In this document: piece by piece, positions 1 to 6,629 of the stretch
Position numbering within the stretch: position 1 is the first letter of the stretch
Layout of the letters: each line of letters opens with the position of its first letter
Origin: Phycisphaerae bacterium
GTDB taxonomy: Bacteria > Planctomycetota > Phycisphaerae > JAAYCJ01
NCBI GenBank assembly: GCA_012514125.1
Contig: JAAZAW010000102.1
Span: forward strand, 1-9,672
DNA: 9,672 nucleotides
Direction: 5' to 3'
Position numbers and translations under genes: made by a program
The notes under the pieces: generated by a model
What the model saw: only the letters and a program-made list of their open reading frames with translations
The model's database searches: none
What the model was told of the DNA's origin: nothing

Positions 1-384
1 AAAGCTGAAGCGATAAGATTATGGAAATTACATTCAATTGACCATAAGGGAAGTTATGTAATTATGCCTCACAGTATGTATATCAATGGATTTTGGACAC
101 GATACACTTTGAATGGAGTTCGGTATCATATTTCTGGCAGTTATGAAGTTCGAAAATGTGAAAGGAAAGTTATTTTTACAAATGGTTCGCATATTGTAAC
201 AGATTATGCGGATGCTGATGGAAAAAAAGATATTCTTATATGGATAGCCAATATAGTTGGGTATAATTTCAATCTATTTCAATTCTATCCTGTCAATATT
301 AGTTGGAAAACAGAAAAAACAGTGTTTGAGTTTTCACTAAATAGTGCACTGAAAAAAACAAGTGGAGATTGGCCCTTCAAATAG
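1..384 (+). CDS. Hypothetical protein, C-terminal part (5' end outside window)
   Basis: I do not recognise this protein. The frame is open from the first base of the window, so the gene most likely starts upstream; an ATG at 64 exists but has no convincing ribosome binding site and the 21 codons before it read like ordinary protein. The visible 127 residues are rich in aromatic and polar residues and alternate in a way that suggests beta strands (for example the segment around GFWTRYTLNG and the following YHISGSYEV). There is no signal peptide or clear membrane segment in the visible part. The reading frame is very AT-rich compared with rpiA and the efflux genes, a sign of transfer. It ends 8 bases before the next gene, so the two are probably cotranscribed. 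Existence of the gene is fairly likely; function is unknown. Confidence 0.6.
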   Translation, partial: KAEAIRLWKLHSIDHKGSYVIMPHSMYINGFWTRYTLNGVRYHISGSYEVRKCERKVIFTNGSHIVTDYADADGKKDILIWIANIVGYNFNLFQFYPVNISWKTEKTVFEFSLNSALKKTSGDWPFK

Positions 385-392
385 GAACAAAA

Positions 393-815
393 ATGAAGAC
401 ACAAATTATTTTTCATATAATTTTTGTATTTGGATTTTTAAATCTTTTTTTAATATCGTCATTTATTCAATTAATTGATCACAGGACATCCATATACCTA
501 ATATTAGCAGGCATGGCATATACAATATTGTTATGTTGGTCCATTTTTGTGCTATTTACATGTCACCGGAACTCACTAATTGTCATTGAAGCCATTTTAG
601 GCTTCTTACTGGGAGCCTTTATGGTTCCAGCATTAGGAAGATCTTGGGAATATATATTTAGGCAAAAAACTGAATATGATATAATTCAGTTTTCAAATAG
701 TATATTTATTCTCTATTTACATATAACCAATTTAATGGTATTGTTCTGTCCATTTCTATGCAAGTGGCGGAAATCGTGGCGTAAAAAAAGTTCTGGAGAC
801 AATCAAGCTCTTTAA
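393..815 (+). CDS. Small hypothetical membrane protein, four predicted transmembrane segments
   Basis: This is a 140-residue protein of unknown function. I place the start at the ATG at 393 because AGGAA lies 5 bases before it; the frame also has an ATG at 369, which would overlap the previous gene and lacks such a site. Four hydrophobic stretches are visible at about residues 5-26, 34-56, 62-82 and 102-122. The C-terminus is strongly basic (KWRKSWRKK around 124-132), which by the positive-inside rule puts both ends in the cytoplasm. It follows the preceding gene by 8 bases and shares its AT-rich composition, so the two look like a transferred pair. A small polytopic membrane protein beside an unknown soluble protein could be an immunity or anchoring partner, but nothing in the sequence proves it. 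Confidence 0.6.
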   Translation: MKTQIIFHIIFVFGFLNLFLISSFIQLIDHRTSIYLILAGMAYTILLCWSIFVLFTCHRNSLIVIEAILGFLLGAFMVPALGRSWEYIFRQKTEYDIIQFSNSIFILYLHITNLMVLFCPFLCKWRKSWRKKSSGDNQAL

Positions 816-823
816 AATTTAGA

Positions 824-846
824 GAGCTATTGTCAATTTCGGTGGA
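824..846. repeat. Candidate terminal inverted repeat of the IS256 remnant, 3' end of transposase
   Basis: This 23-base end starts GAGCTATTGTC and ends GGTGGA, 10 bases beyond the transposase stop codon. It pairs imperfectly with the end at 1486-1508. The position just outside the transposase and the GAG-x-TAT outer tip support it; the modest identity makes it tentative. Confidence 0.45.
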
Positions 847-856
847 GGAGAATTTT

Positions 857-1436
857 TCAAGCGGCGAATTCCTTGATGCCGTCCACAAATTTAATGCCTC
901 GAATCACTTCATCCAATAATGCACTGCCGTTGAGCGTTCGCCAATGGCTTTCCGCAAGTCTCGCGAGTTTGAAAACCATCGTCAGACACGCCGTCCGTGA
1001 GCCACAGCCTTTCGTCTTGTTCGTTCGCAGCCGAACCGTCGAAAACGTCGATTCAATCGGATTGCTCGTCCGCAGATGCACCCAATGTTCCGCTGGAAAA
1101 TCATAAAACGCCAGCAGTGCCGCTCGATCTTTCGCCAGGCATGCCGTGGCCTTCGGATACTTCGCCTCGAACGTCGTCACAAATAAATCGAATGCTTTTT
1201 CCGCTTGGACCCGCGTCGGAGCCATCCAAATATCATGCAGCATCGCCTTCGCTTTCGACTGCCAGCCCGTGTGCTGTTCCAGATAAGCGTTCACTTCATC
1301 CTCAATCGCTTCGATGAGCATCTGCCGAGCTCCGGTTCGTAAAAGTTCCGTCAAAACATCCCCTGCCTATTGCCAAAGCCGCATTGGTTCCAGTATCCTT
1401 GCTTATGGCGTATTCCTTTCGTAAAATGGTGCTCAT
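857..1436 (-). pseudogene. IS256-family transposase remnant, frameshifted and with large internal deletion
   Basis: The continuous frame from 1354 (TTG) to 857 encodes 165 residues that join two distant parts of an IS256/mutator-type transposase. Residues 1-28 (LTELLRTGARQML and on to LEQH) match the N-terminal region. Residues 31-165 match the C-terminal third, with KAKAMLHDIW, CLAKDRAALLAFYDFPAEHW, the HLRTSNPIEST block carrying the last catalytic glutamate (E101), and the closing VIRGIKFVDGI. About 200 residues holding the two catalytic aspartates are missing, with the junction near 1268-1275. The original start is probably the ATG at 1436, which opens a frame beginning MSTILRKEYAIS. That frame meets the conserved one near 1366-1372 if a single extra base is removed, giving ALAIAGDVLTELL. 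Both lesions mean no active transposase is made. Confidence 0.85.
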
Positions 1437-1485
1437 AAAACGTTATTCAAAACACCAAGGATACGCCGCTTTATTCAACTTTCAA

Positions 1486-1508
1486 TCCACAACTTCCGGT
1501 TATACCTC
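1486..1508. repeat. Candidate terminal inverted repeat of the IS256 remnant, 5' end of transposase
   Basis: On the minus strand this end starts GAGGTATAACC and ends TTGTGGA, about 50 bases upstream of the likely original transposase start at 1436. It matches the opposite end at 12 of 23 positions, concentrated at the two tips. The assignment rests on position and partial identity only. Confidence 0.4.
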
Positions 1509-1593
1509 AGCCCTTGAACCATCGACAAACTCATCTTTTTTGTGGTCATGCTTCAATGCTGCGGCGTCATTGTTTTTGTCGTGATATCGAGAT
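1509..1593. other. Intergenic stretch between IS remnant and rpiA promoter
   Basis: These 85 bases hold no recognisable gene or RNA. Two T-rich patches occur (around 1534 and 1571), but no stem of useful length precedes them, so I see no intrinsic terminator. Together with the promoter and leader this separates the dead element from rpiA. Confidence 0.4.
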
Positions 1594-1622
1594 TTGACCT
1601 TGGGGTTTCGGCCGATTAAAAT
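1594..1622 (+). promoter_or_regulatory. Sigma70-type promoter of rpiA
   Basis: A TTGACC -35 box lies at 1594-1599 and a TAAAAT -10 box at 1617-1622, with the ideal 17-base spacing. Transcription would start near 1629, giving a leader of about 25 bases before the rpiA start codon. The same TTGACC-17-T(A/A)AAT layout occurs in front of the regulator gene at the other end of the window, which suggests both use the housekeeping sigma factor. The call comes from sequence match alone. Confidence 0.7.
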
Positions 1623-1654
1623 GCAACCTGAAATTTTTTATACCGGGAGCAACA

Positions 1655-2383
1655 ATGGGAACAACGAATCAGGATTCGAAGACATTGCAGGATGAGTTAA
1701 AGAAGAAAGCTGCTCTGGCGGCGGTGGAACAGATTCCCGATCATTCGGTGGTCGGGCTGGGTTCCGGTTCGACGCTGGCGTTTTTCATTCATGAGCTTGG
1801 CAGACGAGTTCGCGAGGGCAGACTTCATATCGTGGGGGTGCCGACATCGTTTCAGGCTCGTATGATTGCGGCGGAATACGGGATGACGATTCGCGATCCG
1901 ATGGAAATGTCGGAGGTCGATGTGGCGGTCGATGGTGCGGACGAGGTGGACCCGAAAGGTAATCTCATCAAGGGGGCCGGGGCGGCTCATGTGATGGAAA
2001 AGATTGTCGCGTCGATGGCCCGGCGTTTCGTCATTATTGTGGATGAGTCAAAAATGGTTAACGCGCTAACCGAGAAGTTTGCCGTGCCGCTGGAAGTTGT
2101 CGCGCCGTCGATGAGTCTGACCCTGAAACGTCTTCGCGAAATGGGCGGTGAGCCGACGGTTCGAACGGGAAGCGGCAAGATGGGGCCGGTGATTTCGGAC
2201 TTCGGCAATCTGATCATCGATGTGAAATTCCAAGGCATTGCCGATCCGGCGGCATTGGACGTTGAACTCAATAATATTCCCGGTGTGGTCGGCCATGGTT
2301 TGTTTATTGGAATGGCCAATCAAGTGATTGTCGCCAGAATTGACAACAATCGTCCTGCGCTGGACATTCGTAATTTTCGCTGA
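1655..2383 (+). CDS. rpiA: Ribose-5-phosphate isomerase A
   Basis: This 242-residue cytoplasmic enzyme interconverts ribose 5-phosphate and ribulose 5-phosphate in the non-oxidative pentose phosphate pathway. The phosphate-binding loop GLGSGST is at 34-40. The block VAVDGADEVD (90-99) holds the active-site aspartates D93 and D96. IKGAG carries K106, and E115 in VMEKIVAS is the catalytic base; the D84-K94-E103 spacing of E. coli RpiA is kept exactly. Later family blocks are KFAVPLEVV (141-149), GNLIIDV (184-190) and the glycine-rich GVVGHGLFIGMA near the end. It is about 20 residues longer than the E. coli enzyme, mainly through an N-terminal extension and the C-terminal tail. The start is set by GGGAG 5 bases before the ATG. 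It is monocistronic under its own promoter and converges on the efflux operon 62 bases away. Confidence 0.97.
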   Translation: MGTTNQDSKTLQDELKKKAALAAVEQIPDHSVVGLGSGSTLAFFIHELGRRVREGRLHIVGVPTSFQARMIAAEYGMTIRDPMEMSEVDVAVDGADEVDPKGNLIKGAGAAHVMEKIVASMARRFVIIVDESKMVNALTEKFAVPLEVVAPSMSLTLKRLREMGGEPTVRTGSGKMGPVISDFGNLIIDVKFQGIADPAALDVELNNIPGVVGHGLFIGMANQVIVARIDNNRPALDIRNFR

Positions 2384-2445
2384 TTGACGTGTCTGCCGAA
2401 ATCCGGGCTTTGAAATTTCGATCATGTCGATGGGTGAATCGATTT

Positions 2446-3576
2446 TTATGTCAGTGTTTTGTGCAGGCGCTTTGATGCCAGCCATAAAGTGACGATTCCG
2501 ATCACCGCCAGCGCCCCGATCTGGTGCCATAAGATGTCAAGGCCGATTCCTTTCAGGAAAATACCGCGAACGATGATGAGGAAATAGCGCATGGGGTTCA
2601 AGTAGGTGAGCCATTGCACGACGACGGGCATGTTTTCGATGGGGAACGTAAAGCCCGAAAGTAAGGTCGCGGGAAAGAAGAAAAAGAATGTCGTCATCAT
2701 GGCCTGCTGCTGGGTTTTGCTGATGGTTGAAATCAAAAGGCCAAACCCCAGCGATGAGAGGATATAAAAAAACGTCGAAAGGAACAAGACCGCCAGGCTG
2801 CCGCGGATGGGAACCTGAAACCACAGTGTGGCCACGGTTACGATCAGGATCATGTCCATGAAGCCGATGATGGCGAAGGGAACCGTTTTGCCCAGAATAA
2901 ATTCCGCGGATGTGATGGGTGTTACCATGATCTGTTCCATGGTTCCAATTTCTTTTTCTCGCACCACAGCCATGCTTGTGAGCAGGAAGGTGATGAGCAT
3001 GATGATAATTGCCAGCAGGCCCGGCACGTAGAAATATTGACTTTCGAGATTTTCGTTGAACCAGATTCGGGTTTCATCTTCGACGGCTGTATGTTCCTGG
3101 CTGATACCGCTTTGCCGGGCGATACGTTCGAGCAGAATCTGGCTGGAGTAGTTTTGAATGATTTTTCCGCCGTAGTTCAGAACGACGCTTGCGGTGTTGG
3201 AATCCGTTCCATCGACGATGACCTGGAGCACCGCGGTTTGGTTGCCGCGAATTTTTTCGCTGAAGCCTTTGTTGAATTGGATGGCGGTGCTTATTTTGTT
3301 TTCATCAATCAGGCGAGTGATTTGATCGGGGCTGTTGACATGGTAAAGAATATCGAAATATCCCGACGCCGCAAGCCGGCTGACCAGTTCCCGGCTTTCG
3401 ATGGAATGGTCCAGATCATAAATCGCCGTTGCGATGTTTTTGACGTCGGTCGACGCGGCGTATCCGAAGACGATCAGTTGCAGAATCGGAGGAATGAAGA
3501 TGAGTATGCTCATCTGCGGATCGCGGAAGACCTGAATAAATTCTTTAATCAGCATTTCGCGAATACGTCCGAACAT
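2446..3576 (-). CDS. ybhR: ABC-2 type exporter permease, YbhR-like
   Basis: This inner-membrane permease subunit of 376 residues is the last gene of the operon. It has the family layout: one membrane segment near the N-terminus (about 22-41), a large periplasmic domain (about 42-182), then five further segments at about 183-205, 231-251, 263-285, 293-312 and 352-367. The cytoplasmic coupling motif EIGTMEQ (209-215), which contacts the ATPase, is present, as are KEFIQVFRDP at the start and the LSGFTFPIENMP loop typical of ABC2_membrane_3 proteins. Opening with MFGRI and its place after the YbhS-like gene point to the YbhR position. The ATG follows the previous stop codon by 2 bases, so translation is likely coupled. 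It would form a heterodimer with the neighbouring permease. The substrate cannot be told from sequence. Confidence 0.88.
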   Translation of the reverse strand: MFGRIREMLIKEFIQVFRDPQMSILIFIPPILQLIVFGYAASTDVKNIATAIYDLDHSIESRELVSRLAASGYFDILYHVNSPDQITRLIDENKISTAIQFNKGFSEKIRGNQTAVLQVIVDGTDSNTASVVLNYGGKIIQNYSSQILLERIARQSGISQEHTAVEDETRIWFNENLESQYFYVPGLLAIIIMLITFLLTSMAVVREKEIGTMEQIMVTPITSAEFILGKTVPFAIIGFMDMILIVTVATLWFQVPIRGSLAVLFLSTFFYILSSLGFGLLISTISKTQQQAMMTTFFFFFPATLLSGFTFPIENMPVVVQWLTYLNPMRYFLIIVRGIFLKGIGLDILWHQIGALAVIGIVTLWLASKRLHKTLT

Positions 3577-3578
3577 GG

Positions 3579-4712
3579 CTACTCCAGTTTCTTTTTAAAT
3601 TTGACGATTGCCAGCATCAGCATGACCACACCAAAGATAATCATGAAAATGGCTTCGACGTAAAGCACCGAAGGTCCGACGCCTTTGAGGTAGATGCCCT
3701 TGAGCATCGTGATGTAATATCGCGCGGGAACGATATAGGTAATAAGCTGAATGATTTTCGGCATATTGCTGATTGGGAAGATAAACCCGGAAAGCAAGAA
3801 GGACGGAACGAACGTGGCGAGCATGGTCATCTGGCTGGCCATCACTTGCGTTTTGGACAGGACACTAAAGAGTACGCCCAACGAGAGTACGCCGACGAGA
3901 AAAATAAACGACAATCCAAAGAGCATGACAACGCTTCCGCGCAGCGGCACATGGAAGAGAAATTCTCCCATCAGTACGGCAATAGCGACATCGATCATTC
4001 CGATAACGACGTAAGGTGTTAATTTTCCGATAACCAGTTCCGGCCCTTTGACGGGGGTGGAGATCAGTTGTTCCATCGTGCCGTTTTCCCGCTCGCGGGC
4101 GACCGTCAAGGATGTCAGCAAGGCGGCGATGATCATCATGATGACGGCGATAAGGCCGGGGAAAATGAAATTTCTCGATTCAAGTTCTTCGTTGAACCAG
4201 ACCCGTGGTTCGAGGTTCAGCGGCGGTTCGATCCGTGCGCCCGATGCGCGATAGGTCTTGTCGATCATGATGGATTGAGAAAACGTTCCGATTACGGTTT
4301 GAGCGTATCCCATGGCCAGTGTCGCGGTGTTAGCGTTTGTCCCGTCGATGATGAGCTGGACACGGGCCGGGGTTCCGGATTTGAGTTGGCGGTCGAAGTC
4401 TCTGGGAATAACCAGACCGATGAGCGCTCGGCCTGAATCGACGGCGTTGCCGACTTGTGAATAATTCAGGGCATATTCCCGAAGTGAGAAATAACGCGAG
4501 CCGGTGAACCCACCCACAAACTCACGGCTTTGGGCGGTTTCGCTCTGATCCCAGACAATCAGCGGCACATCATCGACATCCAGTGTGAGCGCGAAACCGA
4601 ATAGAATCAGCAGGATCATCGGCAGCGCAATCGCCATCGCCAAGCTCAGCGGATCGCGGATGATATGAATAAATTCCTTCCGCATCACAGCCAGAATACG
4701 GTGAAGTTTCAT
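3579..4712 (-). CDS. ybhS: ABC-2 type exporter permease, YbhS-like
   Basis: This permease subunit has 377 residues and the same fold as its downstream neighbour. The first membrane segment is at about 23-44, the periplasmic domain spans about 45-182, and five more segments lie at about 183-204, 231-249, 262-285, 295-313 and 350-370. The coupling motif ENGTMEQL (209-216), preceded by TVARER, and the LSGFIFPISNMP loop (307-318) are intact. A lysine-rich tail (KFKKKLE) ends the protein in the cytoplasm. It overlaps the upstream ATPase gene by the classic ATGA, and AGGAGG sits 7 bases before the ATG, so its start is secure and coupled. Its shared layout with the next gene suggests an ancient duplication; the pair forms the transmembrane channel of the exporter. 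Confidence 0.88.
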   Translation of the reverse strand: MKLHRILAVMRKEFIHIIRDPLSLAMAIALPMILLILFGFALTLDVDDVPLIVWDQSETAQSREFVGGFTGSRYFSLREYALNYSQVGNAVDSGRALIGLVIPRDFDRQLKSGTPARVQLIIDGTNANTATLAMGYAQTVIGTFSQSIMIDKTYRASGARIEPPLNLEPRVWFNEELESRNFIFPGLIAVIMMIIAALLTSLTVARERENGTMEQLISTPVKGPELVIGKLTPYVVIGMIDVAIAVLMGEFLFHVPLRGSVVMLFGLSFIFLVGVLSLGVLFSVLSKTQVMASQMTMLATFVPSFLLSGFIFPISNMPKIIQLITYIVPARYYITMLKGIYLKGVGPSVLYVEAIFMIIFGVVMLMLAIVKFKKKLE

Positions 4713-5680
4713 CTCGCCACCTCCTGCATGGGTTGTTCGACTCGATCCCGCGCTTCAATCAGCGAAACAAAAACATCTTCGAGTGATGGGACGATTTTTG
4801 TCACATGGTCGCATCGAAGATTCATTCGGCCCAGCAGAGATTTGATGGCCTGCTCGGCATGTTCCCGATCGGAAGTGACCACATGAAGGTATTTGCCGAA
4901 TACCGCCGCTTCACGGACCGCATCGATTTTTTCGATTTCTTCCAACGCCTGCTGAGGATGTTCGCAACCGACTTCCAGGACATCTTCCCGCATGAATCGT
5001 GTTTTGAGATGTTCCGGCGTGTCGATCGCGATAAGCTCGCCGCGATAGATTAATCCCAGCCTGTCGCAATATTCCGCTTCGTCCATGTAATGTGTCGTCA
5101 CAAAGACCGTTACGCCTTGATTCGAAAGATCGTAAATCAGATCCCAGAACTCCCGCCGGCTGATCGGGTCCACGCCCGAAGTCGGCTCGTCGAGAAAAAG
5201 GATCGGCGGCTCGTGTAAAATGGCGCATCCCAGCGCCAGCCTTTGTTTCCAGCCTGTCGAAAGAATTCGGGTAAGCGACCGGCGATGCGAGGTCAGACCG
5301 GCCATTTCCAGCGCCCATTGTTTACGTTGTGATCGTTTTTCGACAGGAACCTGATAGATGCCGTTGTAAAAATTGATGTTTTCCTCAACCGTCAAATCTT
5401 CATAGAGTGAAAATTTCTGGCTCATGTATCCGATCTTCGTTTTGATGATTTCCGCCTGGGTGAAAATGTCCAGTCCTGCTACGATCCCCTGGCCGCTGGT
5501 GGGCGCGAGAATTCCCGTAAGCATCCGGATGGTCGTGGACTTGCCCGCGCCGTTTGGTCCGAGAAATCCAAAAACTTCACCCGGCTTGATTTGAAAACTG
5601 ATATGGTTGACCGCGGTGAACTTGCCGAATGTTCTGACCAGGTCTTTGACGACCACCGCATATTGCGTTTCATGTTCCAT
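4709..5680 (-). CDS. ybhF: ABC exporter ATPase, equivalent to the C-terminal half of YbhF
   Basis: This 323-residue cytoplasmic ATPase powers the exporter. Walker A is GPNGAGKST (41-49), the Q-loop is Q88 in YMSQKFSLY, Walker B is LFLDEPTSGVD (161-171, with D164 and E165), and the switch histidine is H197 in TTHYMDEA. The signature motif is altered: LSTGWKQRL (140-148) instead of LSGGxxQ, as in the second half of E. coli YbhF. A C-terminal accessory domain (about 235-310) ends with the PSLEDVFV block. I start it at the ATG at 5680, with AGGGGG 9 bases upstream, giving an 11-base overlap with the preceding ATPase gene. The frame runs back to 5734, but that would add a foreign N-terminal extension. 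In E. coli the two ATPase units are one fused protein; here they are separate genes. Confidence 0.88.
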   Translation of the reverse strand: MEHETQYAVVVKDLVRTFGKFTAVNHISFQIKPGEVFGFLGPNGAGKSTTIRMLTGILAPTSGQGIVAGLDIFTQAEIIKTKIGYMSQKFSLYEDLTVEENINFYNGIYQVPVEKRSQRKQWALEMAGLTSHRRSLTRILSTGWKQRLALGCAILHEPPILFLDEPTSGVDPISRREFWDLIYDLSNQGVTVFVTTHYMDEAEYCDRLGLIYRGELIAIDTPEHLKTRFMREDVLEVGCEHPQQALEEIEKIDAVREAAVFGKYLHVVTSDREHAEQAIKSLLGRMNLRCDHVTKIVPSLEDVFVSLIEARDRVEQPMQEVAR

Positions 5681-6614
5681 CTTGAATCGCCCCCTGATTT
5701 TTATCCGCCAATACTGAAACGAACACATCTTCAAGTGTCGGCTCGATCCATCGAATTTCGCCCGGCTCTATTTTCGCATCATGCAGTACGTCCGTCATGC
5801 TTTTTTTCATTTGCTGCGGATCGTCCGCCACGACATGGACCCGGTCGCCAAAAAGTGAAACGGCGCGGCGACCGAATTTATTTCGCAGTACATTCATCGT
5901 TTCCCGCGGGTTGATCGGTCGAAGTTCCAGAATCGTTCCTTTCATCAACCCCTTGATTTCTTCGGGCGCCCCGCACGCAAGTAACCGGCCCTGGTGAATA
6001 AGACCCAGGCGGTTGCATCGCTCCGCTTCGTCCAGGTAGGCGGTTGAAACAAAAATTGTTACTTTCTGTCGAAGCAACTGATAAAGAATTTTCCAGAAAT
6101 CTCTCCGTGAAACCGGATCGACTCCATTTGTCGGCTCATCGAGGAAAAGGACCTTCGGCGTATGAATCAGTGAACACACGAGACCCAGCTTTTGCTTCAT
6201 TCCACCGGAAAGATTTCCGGCCAGACGTTTTCTGAAAGGTGCGAGATTACTAAACGCCAGTAACTCATCGACTTTTTCTTTTCTTCCTTTTCGCGGCACG
6301 CTGTAAATGTCGGCGTAGAAATCAATGTTCTCCTGGACGGTCAAATCCGAGTAAAGGCCGAAACGCTGACTCATATAACCGATTTCTTCTTTGACGGCTT
6401 CGGATTCTCGGACGACATGCCGGTCCACCACCCACGCATCGCCCGAACTGGGTGTCATGATACCCGTGAGCAGTCTCATTGTCGTGGTCTTGCCCGCTCC
6501 GTCGGGTCCTACGAGTCCGAAAACTTCCCCCTCGTCAACCTCCAGCGTCAGATGGTCCACTGCCACTGTTTCATCAAATGTTCGCGTCAGATTATGTGTG
6601 CGAATCGTTTTCAC
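5670..6614 (-). CDS. ybhF: ABC exporter ATPase, equivalent to the N-terminal half of YbhF
   Basis: This is the first of two adjacent ATPase genes, with 314 residues. Walker A is GPDGAGKTT (36-44), the Q-loop is Q83 in YMSQRFGLY, the signature is a canonical LSGGMKQKL (135-143), and Walker B is VLFLDEPTNGVD (155-166, with D159 and E160). The usual switch histidine is missing: the motif reads STAYLDEAE with alanine at 192. This pattern (GPDGAGKTT plus non-histidine switch) is what the first half of E. coli YbhF shows. The C-terminal tail holds the EPTLEDVFVS block common to drug-type ABC ATPases. Translation starts at GTG 6614, 15 bases after the adaptor gene, with AGGTG just upstream. It would pair with the next gene product to form a heterodimer with one good and one degenerate ATP site. 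Confidence 0.88.
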   Translation of the reverse strand: MKTIRTHNLTRTFDETVAVDHLTLEVDEGEVFGLVGPDGAGKTTTMRLLTGIMTPSSGDAWVVDRHVVRESEAVKEEIGYMSQRFGLYSDLTVQENIDFYADIYSVPRKGRKEKVDELLAFSNLAPFRKRLAGNLSGGMKQKLGLVCSLIHTPKVLFLDEPTNGVDPVSRRDFWKILYQLLRQKVTIFVSTAYLDEAERCNRLGLIHQGRLLACGAPEEIKGLMKGTILELRPINPRETMNVLRNKFGRRAVSLFGDRVHVVADDPQQMKKSMTDVLHDAKIEPGEIRWIEPTLEDVFVSVLADKNQGAIQDGT

Positions 6615-6629
6615 TTTACACCTGATTTA

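Larger units (their letters stand above)
824..1508 (-). mobile_element. Decayed, internally deleted IS256-family insertion sequence
   Basis: The segment holds a broken IS256-family transposase flanked by candidate terminal inverted repeats, 23 bases each, at 824-846 and 1486-1508. The outer ends read GAGCTAT and GAGGTAT and the inner ends both read GTGGA, with 12 of 23 positions matching by eye. The total of about 685 bases is roughly half the usual length of such elements (about 1.3-1.4 kb), in keeping with the missing middle of the transposase. No matching 8-9 base target duplication is visible outside the ends (AAATTTAGA on the left, AGCCCTTGA on the right), so the element is old or one end has been rearranged. 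The transposase assignment is strong; the exact ends are tentative. Confidence 0.6.

Noticed and set aside
154..161. AATGTGAA half-site identical to an arm of the regulator's operator
   Set aside because: It is a single half-site inside an AT-rich coding region with no partner arm nearby, as expected by chance.
369..392. Longer start for the small membrane protein at ATG 369
   Set aside because: It would overlap the previous gene and lacks a ribosome binding site, while ATG 393 has AGGAA at good spacing and begins the hydrophobic protein directly.
806..828. Short stem AGCTCT / AGAGCT with an 11-base AT-rich loop just after the membrane protein stop, a possible terminator
   Set aside because: The stem has only 6 pairs, there is no T-run after it, and its right arm belongs to the candidate IS end, so it is probably chance.
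1384..1584. Rightward 66-codon open frame between the IS remnant and rpiA
   Set aside because: It lies antisense to the transposase N-terminal region and the IS end, has no ribosome binding site and resembles no protein family.
2397..2447. Possible bidirectional terminator between the converging rpiA and efflux operon (CGAAAT / ATTTCG, and a second weak ATCGAT-based pairing ending in a T-run)
   Set aside because: Stems are 5-6 pairs, AT-rich or with mismatches, and the better stem is not followed by T residues. I cannot support a terminator.
2828..4436. Several rightward open frames inside the two permease genes, one of 208 codons
   Set aside because: They are antisense shadows of the strongly supported permease genes, without start signals or family resemblance.
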